A DNA stretch of 64,000 nucleotides from the NCBI RefSeq assembly GCF_000812565.1, contig NZ_JTAM01000004.1, positions 1-64,000 on the forward strand. Reading direction: 5' to 3'. The notes under the pieces were generated by a model. It did not search any database. It had not been told where the DNA came from and saw only the letters and a list, made by a program, of their open reading frames with translations. The translations under genes were made by a program, and so were the position numbers. This stretch comes from Flammeovirga sp. OC4. GTDB lineage: Bacteria > Bacteroidota > Bacteroidia > Cytophagales > Flammeovirgaceae. Shown one piece after another: positions 44,743 to 53,126 of this stretch; positions within the stretch are counted from its first letter, which is position 1, and each line of letters opens with the position of its first letter.

Positions 44743-44892
44743 GCAAGTGTTAAGCCGATAGGCGCCACTTGTGATGACACTTTGGCGAAGTCTCCTGACT
44801 TCGAAATGAATGAATGTGTGGCTTTTATATTCGAAGTCGGGAGACTTCGCCAATAGAAAGTTCCAAGTGACGCTCACGCTTAACACTTGAAA
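44743..44892. repeat. REP-like monomer pair, tail to tail
   Basis: Two CAAGTG/CACTTG hairpins (44744-44771 and 44864-44889) have the TTAAGC core in opposite orientation. They flank a 24-bp inverted repeat with one mismatch (44782-44805 and 44830-44853), each arm itself a GAAGTC/GACTTC hairpin. The whole forms a symmetrical element of about 150 bp downstream of the serine hydrolase. Confidence 0.8.
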
Positions 44893-44950
44893 CATGGTAA
44901 TTTTCTTTCCATAATCATAGTTTTGCAACAGCCTCGGCAAGTCATAATGC

Positions 44951-44985
44951 ACAAAAAACGCCTCACCCCGAGGGGCAAGACGTTA
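44951..44985 (-). terminator. Terminator of the serine hydrolase at 45012
   Basis: On the minus strand AACGTCTTGCCCC pairs imperfectly with GGGGTGAGGCGTT, followed by TTTTTGTG. Confidence 0.8.
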
Positions 44986-45011
44986 AAAATTATAATTAAT
45001 CGTTCTCTCAA

Positions 45012-46337
45012 TTATTCAAACAATCCTGAATCAGCTACTTTACGCACAAAACGGTGTAAAGAGTGATCTTGAACGGCAGTTGACATATATACAATCACTA
45101 AGTCTTTAGATGGTGAAACATACAATCCTTGTGTTTGCATTCCACCTTTCCACATATCACCATCAGGCCATACTACATCCCACTGACGAGAATTTCCTGC
45201 GAAAGTTGGGTGACCTGCTTCTAACCAATCTGCGAATACAGGACCATCTTCACCCGCCATTAAAAACTCATGGCTTCTCATATCATTATGAATACGGTCT
45301 AACGTTTCTTGTGTCACCACTTGTTCTTCGGCAATTTTATCCCAGCTTGGTGTATAAAGCATTCCAAAACGTGCCATATCACGCATTCTACTGCCAATTA
45401 CACCGTGTGCAAGTGCTACACCATCAACGGTAGTCTGTACCTGCAATGGACCTTCAACACCCATTTTTGACCATACTTTTTTATCAAATACTTGACTCCA
45501 ACGTTCGCCTGTAACTGCTTCTACTAAGAATACCAATGCTTCTGTATGTGCCGAAGTATAAACAAATTTCTTCCCAGAACCTTCACCTGGCTGAGCGCTT
45601 GCCATTACATCAATAAATTTCTCCTTCTTTCCTTTATAAGGTTGATTAAATTCTGATAAATAATAACGGTGAGCAAAAGCTTCAGGATTCGCACGAGTTT
45701 CTGCTGTTTCATCTATATCAAGACCTGAGTCCATGTGTAAAATCTGATGGATAGTAACATGTTCCCAAGCAGTCCCCTTAAATTCTTTTACATAATGTGA
45801 AATAGGAAGACTATCATCTATTTTACCTTCATTGATTAATAACTCTACCAATAAACCGGCAGTTGGTTTTGCACAAGACATCCAAGCATGAGAATCAGAA
45901 GGTCGCATCCCTGGGTATGATTCATAAACCACTTTTCCTTTATGGATAACCAAATAACCTTGGGCTCTAAACTCTGGATCTGCCAGGAACTCATCTAGTG
46001 ATTTTTTCCCTGAAAAGATGGTTTCAGCTTCAATCGCTCCAATTTCAGGTCTTATATTTTCTTCTAATTCCATTGTAGGAATTCTTCTTGGTACTATCGA
46101 TGTTGGAAGAAATTCAGAAGTCTTCATTTGAAAATACAACGATTCATCTCCACCTTCTAGCCATGTATTGAATGAAGTTGAAATCGCATGTTCTGCATAG
46201 TCTTTTGGAAAACCATTGACCACCTCTTTTATAGGTGTCTTCTTTTTCTTTTCTATTTCATGAATGTTTTCTCCTTGGGCATGTACTTGTAACAAACTTG
46301 CACCTACTAACAATGATGATAATAATAGCTTTTTCAT
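45012..46337 (-). CDS. Serine hydrolase, beta-lactamase/NylB-like, paralogue 1
   Basis: A 441-residue protein with signal peptide (MKKLLLSSLLVGASLLQVHAQ). The class C beta-lactamase/esterase fold has its nucleophile at Ser154 in SCAK (Ser-x-x-Lys157). The second motif is probably Tyr in FVYTSAHTEAL near 263. Related proteins include esterases, peptidases and 6-aminohexanoate-dimer hydrolases acting on esters or amides. It is a paralogue of the gene at 47287, sharing GKVVYESYPGM and the C-terminal HGN/GGMQTQGLYV region. No penicillinase role is implied. Confidence 0.87.
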   Translation of the reverse strand: MKKLLLSSLLVGASLLQVHAQGENIHEIEKKKKTPIKEVVNGFPKDYAEHAISTSFNTWLEGGDESLYFQMKTSEFLPTSIVPRRIPTMELEENIRPEIGAIEAETIFSGKKSLDEFLADPEFRAQGYLVIHKGKVVYESYPGMRPSDSHAWMSCAKPTAGLLVELLINEGKIDDSLPISHYVKEFKGTAWEHVTIHQILHMDSGLDIDETAETRANPEAFAHRYYLSEFNQPYKGKKEKFIDVMASAQPGEGSGKKFVYTSAHTEALVFLVEAVTGERWSQVFDKKVWSKMGVEGPLQVQTTVDGVALAHGVIGSRMRDMARFGMLYTPSWDKIAEEQVVTQETLDRIHNDMRSHEFLMAGEDGPVFADWLEAGHPTFAGNSRQWDVVWPDGDMWKGGMQTQGLYVSPSKDLVIVYMSTAVQDHSLHRFVRKVADSGLFE

Positions 46338-46397
46338 TTTGATTTAATATGTTTTTGATTGATTTATTCTGAGCCTTATTGCTCTTTGTTGATGTTA

Positions 46398-46467
46398 CAA
46401 ATGTCGTATGTTTCATCTCAAACTATTTACACAAAAGAATAAGCTATTGACACATTCTGATCAATTA
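46398..46467 (-). promoter_or_regulatory. Promoter with tandem operator, serine hydrolase 1
   Basis: -7 GACATTTG (46405-46398). Half-sites TTTACACAAAAGAATAAGC at 46426 and TTGACACATTCTGATCAAT at 46447; 21-bp period, 28-bp offset. The distal half-site overlaps the 3' end of the TRIC gene. Confidence 0.72.
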
Positions 46468-47111
46468 GAGGAAATCCCCCTTTTTTGCGTTAGCATCCAC
46501 TTTGGGACGTGTAATTTCCAATAAATAGCGGCAGCACGGATAAAGAAAGTGAGTGTAGCACACAATGTTCCCATCAATTTTACTTTCTCAGGAAGCACCT
46601 GAATCAATATTAAGTAAAGAATTACTCCAAAAGTCAAAGGCAGTGCATAAAGTTCCTTCTTCAATAAAAGCGTAGTATTCCCTGCCAATACATCTCTGGT
46701 AATACCTCCTCCAATCGCTGTAATCAAACCTAACAACACGGGTCCTACAGGCAATGCAAAGTCCAAAGCCAATGCTTTATCGGCTCCTTGAATCACAAAC
46801 ATTGCCACACCTATACCATCTAGATATAACATTAAAGAATATATATATTTTCTCGACATTAATTGATTACCATAAAAAGCAACAATACTCGATACGATAG
46901 CCACCCATATATAATTAAGGTCCGATGCCCAAAAAACAGGAACTCCTAAAATCATATCTCTAATGGTTCCACCCCCAACAGCGGTTACAATACCCATGAC
47001 GATTGCTCCAAATAAATCAATTTGCTTGGGTAGCACTGCTAATACTGCCGTCACTGCAAATGCAACAGTCCCAAGCATACCTAGTGTATAATAAATATCT
47101 AAATTGTTCAT
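46461..47111 (-). CDS. TRIC-type cation channel family protein (UPF0126)
   Basis: About 216 residues from the ATG at 47111 (MNNLDIYYTLGMLGTVAFAVTAV). The seven-helix plan has two glycine motifs, AVGGGTIRDMILG and AIGGGITRDVLAG, the mark of the repeated TRIC/UPF0126 unit. It forms a monovalent cation channel in characterised relatives. An upstream in-frame ATG at 47150 would overlap the -7 element. It shares the island's operator architecture, so it is co-regulated with the porins and hydrolases. Confidence 0.87.
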   Translation of the reverse strand: MNNLDIYYTLGMLGTVAFAVTAVLAVLPKQIDLFGAIVMGIVTAVGGGTIRDMILGVPVFWASDLNYIWVAIVSSIVAFYGNQLMSRKYIYSLMLYLDGIGVAMFVIQGADKALALDFALPVGPVLLGLITAIGGGITRDVLAGNTTLLLKKELYALPLTFGVILYLILIQVLPEKVKLMGTLCATLTFFIRAAAIYWKLHVPKWMLTQKRGISSN

Positions 47112-47140
47112 AGTTTTTCTTGATGAGATTGATTGATATA

Positions 47141-47210
47141 CAAAGATCAATTATTCATAAGGAGATTATTTGCAAGAAAAATGCATGTGGTTGTATGATT
47201 TGATTAAAAT
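47141..47210 (-). promoter_or_regulatory. Promoter with tandem operator, TRIC channel
   Basis: -7 GATCTTTG (47148-47141). Half-sites TTTGCAAGAAAAATGCATG at 47169 and GTTGTATGATTTGATTAAA at 47190; 21-bp period and 28-bp offset. The second half-site is the most divergent of all. Confidence 0.62.
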
Positions 47211-47286
47211 GATAAAAGCCCATCTGCATCAGTCCGTAGACCTCAACCGATGAGCTAATTACTATCCTATTTATTAAATCTATATT

Positions 47287-48687
47287 TTACTTACCTGCTA
47301 ATTTTTTAGCGACAGCACGCATATATCCTGGGTTATGATCTGTTCTCTCATTTGGGCATAATGAAAATACAAATGCACAAAAGTCTCTTTCAGGATCTAC
47401 ATAAATGCCTTGGTGCATATTACCGTGTTTGAACATGGCACCATCAGCCCATAAGAGATCCCATTGTGCAGAGTTTCTTTCCCCAAGGTCACCTGTCCAT
47501 TCTACACTGTAACCTTCCTCAGTACTGCCTTTGTAAGCCGCAGGGTCACCCAATGTTCTGATTCTTTTTAATATTTCTGGAGTAATTACTTGTTCATCTG
47601 AAACCACATTCCAACTAGGTGTATACATCATTGCATATTTTAAGGCATCCTCAATCGTAGTGTAAATTAAACCACCTGCACCTGCATTTCCGTCAGGTGA
47701 TAAACCGACCATAAACGGGTTTTTCACACCTACTTTAGACCAAACTCTTTCATCAAATGCTTCTGTAAATGCATTGCCTGCTGCTCTTTGACTTGCTAAA
47801 ACTAAAGCCTCGGTAATCGCTGTTGAATAACGGAAACGTTCTCCTGGTTTTTCATTTTCTAGTGGCTGAACGGCTTTCATTACTTCAATCCATTCACTTC
47901 CCTCTCCTTCAAAAGCTTTCGCAAAATATTGTTCGATCCAGCTATTAGGATCTTGAAAAGCCGCAGTAGTTTCTTCTAAGTCTAAGCCTGTCGCCATATT
48001 CAGCGCATTTTTTACTGAAACATTGTCCCATGCTGTTCCTGCTAACTCAGTCGCGTAATAGGTGATTGGTTTTTCAAGATCCATCTTACCTTCTTTTTCA
48101 AGTAAAATACAAAGCGTACCTACTGTTGTTTTTGAAGCAGACATCCAAACATGATAATCTTCTGGGTTCATACCAGGATAAGATTCATAAACCACTTTTC
48201 CTTTATGAGCCATAATGATTCCTTGTACTCTATTGTAATCATCAGCAAGGTATTGATCGAGTGTTACTGTTTCTTCTCCATCTCCTTGTGTAAAAGTGAT
48301 GTTCCCTAAATCTTTATTGATCGTTCTTTCAAGATTGACCACTTCATGCGTTGGTGTAGCCATATCTACATTAAAGAACTCAGGAATATTCATATTGATA
48401 TATACAGACTGATCGCCACCTGCTTGCCAATTTGCTGTACTGAAATTACGATGTGTTTCCTGTACAAATTCCAATGGGAAAGGTTCTTTGACTTTTGACA
48501 TTGGAGTAGTGATTTCTGTAATTTTACTCACATATTTTTCTGTTTTTGGTACGTTTACTTCATGTTCTTCTTGGGCGTTTGAAGTTGTACAACCTGTATT
48601 TAACATCATACTGATAGGTAATAAAACGGATGAAAATTTAAGGATTTGTTTTTTAGCTGTTGAGAAACGTTTTGTTTGATTTTTCAT
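47287..48687 (-). CDS. Serine hydrolase lipoprotein, beta-lactamase/NylB-like, paralogue 2
   Basis: A 466-residue lipoprotein from the ATG at 48687, with lipobox LNTGC (Cys33). The nucleophile is Ser183 in SASK186. It shares with paralogue 1 the segments GKVVYESYPGMNPEDYHVWMSASK and RDFCAF-like ends, but it is anchored to a membrane while paralogue 1 has a plain signal peptide. The in-frame ATG at 48738 would begin on the -7 element and is rejected. Substrate unknown; it probably acts on an ester or amide outside the inner membrane. Confidence 0.87.
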   Translation of the reverse strand: MKNQTKRFSTAKKQILKFSSVLLPISMMLNTGCTTSNAQEEHEVNVPKTEKYVSKITEITTPMSKVKEPFPLEFVQETHRNFSTANWQAGGDQSVYINMNIPEFFNVDMATPTHEVVNLERTINKDLGNITFTQGDGEETVTLDQYLADDYNRVQGIIMAHKGKVVYESYPGMNPEDYHVWMSASKTTVGTLCILLEKEGKMDLEKPITYYATELAGTAWDNVSVKNALNMATGLDLEETTAAFQDPNSWIEQYFAKAFEGEGSEWIEVMKAVQPLENEKPGERFRYSTAITEALVLASQRAAGNAFTEAFDERVWSKVGVKNPFMVGLSPDGNAGAGGLIYTTIEDALKYAMMYTPSWNVVSDEQVITPEILKRIRTLGDPAAYKGSTEEGYSVEWTGDLGERNSAQWDLLWADGAMFKHGNMHQGIYVDPERDFCAFVFSLCPNERTDHNPGYMRAVAKKLAGK

Positions 48688-48735
48688 TTTCTTATTGATT
48701 GATTTTGTAAAAACTTTTTCTTTGAGTTGATGATA

Positions 48736-48805
48736 CAAATATCATAGTATTGAAATTGAATGATTTACAAGAAATGGGAATGTAGTTACAAGAAATCGGA
48801 AATCG
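48736..48805 (-). promoter_or_regulatory. Promoter with tandem operator, serine hydrolase 2
   Basis: -7 GATATTTG (48743-48736). Half-sites TTTACAAGAAATGGGAATG at 48764 and GTTACAAGAAATCGGAAAT at 48785; 21-bp period and 28-bp offset. Confidence 0.8.
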
Positions 48806-48870
48806 TTTTCAATATCATTTTGTAGTGTAAACTAAATAGCCGTGACGATCTGCAAGTCTTTACTATTATA

Positions 48871-49195
48871 CTTTCAAACTTTCTTCTTCTTCATTTTTGT
48901 CTTAACACAAAAACGAAGCAAAAAAGTCAAGGCTTAGAAGTCAAAAGCTAAATTTCATTACTCTCGCCTAAATGATTTTAAACTCGCTAAAGCTCAAACA
49001 AAAAAATCATTTTCAACGGCTCGTTTCATGAAATTTTTCACGCTTTTCCCTTCAAGGCCGAAGGGGATACTACCAAATTAAAATTGTAGTCTTTCCACTG
49101 TCTAGAATTTAAAATGATAGCGTCATTCGTGCCTAAAAGATCCCAGAAATCTCCTGATGTCTAAATGGTATAAACATTCGAAAATTAGTTTACAT
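48871..49195 (+). repeat. Composite structured repeat, copy D (long form)
   Basis: The core matches copies A-C, with TTTTTGT/ACAAAAA. The A/T inverted repeat is slightly damaged (AAAAAAATCATT). In the second half a degenerate TTAAGCG module (GAATTTAAAATGATAGCGTCATTCG region near 49106) precedes AGAAATC/GATGTCT. It lies just beyond the 3' end of the second porin gene. Confidence 0.82.
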
Positions 49196-49222
49196 TACAT
49201 TTATTTGTATCGACTATATTCT

Positions 49223-50530
49223 TTAAGGAATTCTGAACCTTGTCATAAACTGAAGACGATTCGCTTGCCCATATCTACCGTCTTTCACTACATGTACACC
49301 ATGCATATACTCCACACCAAATGATACATTATCATAAGGCATCCACACTAAGTTTGCATGAAAAGTACCTCCTTGTTGGGTTGTTTCGTCCAGTTGATAA
49401 TCCACTGTATTCAATTTGGCATAATAGGCCGCAACAGTTGTATTTAAACTTTTGGTCCAATAATGATTGTAACCAATATAAGCTTGATGGGCATTCAATA
49501 ATTCCAGTTGATTATCTGAGATCACCCCATCACTTGGAGAAAACTCTAAGAATATTATTCTATGACCAGATCCTTTACCCGTAGAGGCGCCAAACATCAA
49601 TGAATTACGGTGTTTTTGATCCAATACAAATCGTCCTGTTAGGTTAATACCATAGCCATACGCCTTCTTAGTGGGACCATATTGACCACCTTGCCAATGA
49701 TGTTGGAACACATCAGCACCTAACTGCATGTGGGAGAATTTATTCACTTCCCATCTTACATTACCTGCAAAAGTGGGCATGGTTGAACGAGCGACACCAT
49801 CTAACTCATAAGGGTTATCGATGCTACTTTTCGGGCCTTCCATACCTACTGTATAGGTCAAGTTCTTTGTGATTTTATCTGTCCAACGAATTTGAACCAC
49901 ACGGTCACCATAGGTGCCATCGCCACCACTAAAATCAATAATTCCTGGCAATGCACTCAAATCTGCATTAATAGACCAAGTTTGACCGGCAAGGATATTA
50001 CCAAATACACCATAAGCATGACGTAAACGAGGTTGGCGAAATAAAGAAGGGTTGTCTTCGAAAAAGTCAAATTCGATAAAGATTTGAAGTGGCACCTCTT
50101 TACCCGATCGTGTTCCTTTTACTATTGTTCTAAAGTCAACATTGAATCGTGTCTCTTTTGCATGAAACATGGATTGACCTTTAAGGTATGAATCGGGAGT
50201 TCCTTTTATTGGAATTGTGGCACTTTCGAACTCATAAGCAGAACCTATATAATTGAAATCTTGGATGTAATCCATTTTCACATAACCACCAAACTTAATT
50301 CGTGATTTTGATCCAAAAATGGGAATGGAATTAGGAAAAGCATCATCGATTAATTCTTGTCCTACTAATTGTCTAGCGTTCATCTGTAATGGATTAATTG
50401 CACCTTTAACACCCACTAGATCTTCTTTCTTTTCTTGTGCTAGAGCTTGAAAAGAAAGTAAACAGCAATTGATAATAATAAAGTATTGAGACAAACGCCT
50501 CCACTTCATAAAACTTGTAATCTTATTCAT
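49223..50530 (-). CDS. DcaP-like outer-membrane porin, paralogue 2
   Basis: A 435-residue barrel protein with an N-terminal signal sequence (hydrophobic YFIIINCCLLSFQALAQ). Features such as FSGGDGTYGDRVVQIRW, RHAYGVFGNILAGQTWS and the end NRLQFMTRFRIP match porin 1. It is further upstream in the island and its promoter has the best-conserved half-sites. Solute unknown. Confidence 0.82.
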   Translation of the reverse strand: MNKITSFMKWRRLSQYFIIINCCLLSFQALAQEKKEDLVGVKGAINPLQMNARQLVGQELIDDAFPNSIPIFGSKSRIKFGGYVKMDYIQDFNYIGSAYEFESATIPIKGTPDSYLKGQSMFHAKETRFNVDFRTIVKGTRSGKEVPLQIFIEFDFFEDNPSLFRQPRLRHAYGVFGNILAGQTWSINADLSALPGIIDFSGGDGTYGDRVVQIRWTDKITKNLTYTVGMEGPKSSIDNPYELDGVARSTMPTFAGNVRWEVNKFSHMQLGADVFQHHWQGGQYGPTKKAYGYGINLTGRFVLDQKHRNSLMFGASTGKGSGHRIIFLEFSPSDGVISDNQLELLNAHQAYIGYNHYWTKSLNTTVAAYYAKLNTVDYQLDETTQQGGTFHANLVWMPYDNVSFGVEYMHGVHVVKDGRYGQANRLQFMTRFRIP

Positions 50531-50622
50531 TATAGAAATTGAAATAGTTTGAAAACAGTAATTTTTGAGTCAAAACGAATAGATGAATAAATACTCATTT
50601 CTATTACATTCCGATCACATTA

Positions 50623-50692
50623 CAAAGATCAGTGACTATTTCATGAAAGATTTACAAGATTACGGCAAGCGTCTACAAGATATCGGCAAAAC
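50623..50692 (-). promoter_or_regulatory. Promoter with tandem operator, porin 2
   Basis: -7 GATCTTTG (50630-50623). Half-sites TTTACAAGATTACGGCAAG at 50651 and TCTACAAGATATCGGCAAA at 50672; 21-bp period, 28-bp offset. These are nearly identical half-sites and serve best as the reference for the motif. Confidence 0.85.
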
Positions 50693-50704
50693 GGCTTGAG
50701 GGAA

Positions 50705-50768
50705 GAATTTTCAGGTAAGAGGGAAGAGATGGTTTGTGGTTTGTAATCTCACCTCTTCCCTCTTACCT
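50705..50768 (-). terminator. Terminator of the island's AraC gene
   Basis: A 16-bp perfect stem (arms at 50713-50728 and 50753-50768, AGGTAAGAGGGAAGAG and its complement) closes a 24-base loop, followed on the minus strand by GAAAATTCTT. It stops the AraC transcript before the porin operator. Confidence 0.78.
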
Positions 50769-51737
50769 CTACTGAAGTGTTCCTCTTATTGAGGATGGTG
50801 CGTAACCAAAATGTTTTTTGAAAGTTCTACTCAAATGCCCTACATGACTATATCCTAGATCATCGGCTATTTCGGTGAGACTTTTATCTGAATACTTTAC
50901 TTGTCTGTAAGTTTCTTCGGTTCTATGTTGATTGAAGTATTGAAGAATGGGTAATTGATAAACAGCTTTGAAGTTTCTATTCAGTTTGGAAATACTCATT
51001 CCAAGTTCAAAGCTTAAATCGTTAAGGTTGGGAGGTTCAGTAAAGTTTGCTAATATTTTATCCTTAAGTAAAACCATACTACTAAAATCTTCGGGATGTA
51101 TTTTAATATTAGATTTCGTCATTTGTCCCTTTTCCATTTTCTCTTTTAGAGCACCCAAAATATCTAACGCTCTAGCAAAAAAAGAAAACTTCCTTTTGGT
51201 TTTATTCGTGCTTGCTTTCACCAACTCGTTGACATATCCTTCTATTTTAGGAGTCAACGTAAAATAATGAAACCAATCTCCTTTCACACTTAGCAACTCC
51301 TTGAGTTTAGAGTTTCCATCTTCATCAAAAAAATCAAATGCTTCTAATGGAAAACGAATAGTAATCCACTGACAACTGATCTGAAATGGGTATTCTATAT
51401 TAAATAATTGATTGGCATTATAAAGAAAAATACCATCATGATTAAACCTTCTAAATTTATCTTTTTTTGAATAGGCTCCCGAATAACCAATACGCAATAT
51501 CACAAAGTTTCTATCCTTATTAGGAACATTAGAGTAAATGATCTGAGTATTGCTATTCATTTTTAAATGCCCTACATACATCTCATTCATATATTCAAAA
51601 GACGTAATTTGTAATTTCAGGTCATCATTGTCTATCATCATTTCAGTCCCATCCCAAGATCCATCAAAATCTTCTGCTATTCTCTGATAGCTATCATGCG
51701 GATGATCCTCATTGGATTTGATTGTGTATTTCTTCAT
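50769..51737 (-). CDS. AraC-family regulator, candidate activator of the island
   Basis: A 322-residue regulator. The N-terminal part (about 1-210) has no clear cupin signature. The C-terminal 100 residues are the AraC helix-turn-helix pair: LNDLSFELGMSISKLNRNFKAVY, then LTEIADDLGYSHVGHLSRTFKKHFGYAPSSIRG. It is the first gene of the minus-strand island, and AraC proteins bind paired direct sites about 21 bp apart, so it is the natural candidate for the operators seen. Its own upstream region carries one partial site (51839) without the fixed 28-bp offset, so autoregulation is not supported. Confidence 0.88.
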   Translation of the reverse strand: MKKYTIKSNEDHPHDSYQRIAEDFDGSWDGTEMMIDNDDLKLQITSFEYMNEMYVGHLKMNSNTQIIYSNVPNKDRNFVILRIGYSGAYSKKDKFRRFNHDGIFLYNANQLFNIEYPFQISCQWITIRFPLEAFDFFDEDGNSKLKELLSVKGDWFHYFTLTPKIEGYVNELVKASTNKTKRKFSFFARALDILGALKEKMEKGQMTKSNIKIHPEDFSSMVLLKDKILANFTEPPNLNDLSFELGMSISKLNRNFKAVYQLPILQYFNQHRTEETYRQVKYSDKSLTEIADDLGYSHVGHLSRTFKKHFGYAPSSIRGTLQ

Positions 51738-52050
51738 TCAATAAAAGTAGTTGAGTCATTCTTCGGTTTTCAAGCTAATAAAATGAAATTATTGAGAAAA
51801 AATATTTTAGAAATTTATATCGTAGCTTATTCTGATTTTTTACAATATGACCATTTTGTGCAAATGTTTTACGAAATAATGTAATTCCATATATGTAAAA
51901 AATAAGACATTTGTAGCGTAACAAATAACAGAAAGTAAAGCATAATTAAGTCTTTTAGCATGTAAAGGTTAATTTTCATATCAATTTTATTAGGTATAAA
52001 CTCTTTTAGTCTTTAAAAGCTCTAACTTCTCCTTTTGCAACGCAAAGGGA
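51738..52050. other. Intergenic stretch above the AraC gene
   Basis: AT-rich, with a lone half-site-like TTTACAATATGACC at 51839 and a CCTTTTGC/GCAAAGG hairpin near 52031-52048. No gene or clear promoter motif is visible. Confidence 0.35.
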
Positions 52051-52089
52051 AAAAAAAGAGTCATCTTCTAAATAGAAGATGACTCTTTC
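52051..52089 (-). terminator. Terminator of the desaturase gene
   Basis: AAAGAGTCATCTTCTA/TAGAAGATGACTCTTT stem with a tiny loop, followed by TTTTT on the minus strand. Confidence 0.92.
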
Positions 52090-52113
52090 GTTTTATATGA
52101 ATTCAGATTTTAA

Positions 52114-52908
52114 TTAACCTGCTACTGCTGTTTTCTTTCCTACAGTAGTTGTTTTTTTATCTGAGTTTTGCTTCAATTTTATTACTCCAACCTTATCTAA
52201 TACAACAATGATAAGATAAGTAGGATCAATCTCATGCCAACGAATACCTCCAAAATTTGCTCTTGAACCTCTTGCGTGATGGTTGTTGTGATAAGACTCA
52301 CCCATCATTAAAAAGTCAAAAGGTAAGAAGTTGGTCGATGTATCACTTACTTCAAAATTTCTATACCCATAAATATGTGCAAACCAATTGATAATAGCTC
52401 CATGAACAGGAGACATCAAAAAGTGAATTGGTAATAACAAAAAGATAAATGGTGATAAATCATATGTTGTGTAACAATAGATATATACAGCAGAATAAAA
52501 TAATCCCCATCCTATTCTACTTACCCAGCTACTTGCGAACTTGTCAAATGAATGCCACTCTGGCACATTCTTCGTAAACTTAGGATCTACGACTACTCTA
52601 CCTTTACAGATATCTGTGTAAATATTTTTCGTTTGCCACATCATAGCAAACAAAGTGGGAGAATACTTTGGAGAATGTGGATCCTCTTCAGTATCAGCAA
52701 AAGCGTGATGCATACGGTGCATAATTCCGTATCCATAAGCACTTAAATAATTTGATCCTTGAAAGATATAGGTTAAAACAAAGAATACTTTTTCAGTTGT
52801 TTTAGACATCGTAAACATGGCATGTGCCGCGTAACGATGCAGGAAAAAAGTTTGGAAGAACAGCGAACTGTACCAATGCAATATAAAAAATGCTATAATA
52901 ATATACAT
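52114..52908 (-). CDS. Membrane fatty-acid (acyl-CoA) desaturase
   Basis: A 264-residue di-iron desaturase with the three histidine boxes HRYAAH (24-29), HRMHH (64-68) and HNNHH (207-211), plus NWFAH near 174-178. Two pairs of helices lie between the boxes. It inserts a double bond in an acyl chain, in line with membrane fluidity control. Its C-terminal tail is basic and Lys-rich. It stands alone. Confidence 0.9.
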   Translation of the reverse strand: MYIIIAFFILHWYSSLFFQTFFLHRYAAHAMFTMSKTTEKVFFVLTYIFQGSNYLSAYGYGIMHRMHHAFADTEEDPHSPKYSPTLFAMMWQTKNIYTDICKGRVVVDPKFTKNVPEWHSFDKFASSWVSRIGWGLFYSAVYIYCYTTYDLSPFIFLLLPIHFLMSPVHGAIINWFAHIYGYRNFEVSDTSTNFLPFDFLMMGESYHNNHHARGSRANFGGIRWHEIDPTYLIIVVLDKVGVIKLKQNSDKKTTTVGKKTAVAG

Positions 52909-53035
52909 ATAGAAAGATAATTGAAGTCAAAATAAGTTACCCAATCTGCACCTAAAACAATTCATGTAAATGATTTGTGACAGATTTATCAAATATTTTC
53001 TAATCATCAACACAAATCACTGAAATTCAAACAAA

Positions 53036-53074
53036 TAAAAATCCACACCTATAAAAATAAGTGTGGATTTTTTT
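53036..53074. terminator. Terminator downstream of the DUF2723 gene
   Basis: ATCCACAC/GTGTGGAT hairpin with A- and T-runs on both sides, so it can act in either direction. Confidence 0.82.
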
Positions 53075-53126
53075 AAAATACCTGCAAATGAATTGATCAA
53101 TTGCATTTTATTAAGGATAATGGAAA

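Noticed and set aside
51839-51880. Operator for the AraC gene itself
   Set aside because: One half-site-like sequence is present, but the second half-site and the 28-bp distance to a -7 element are missing.
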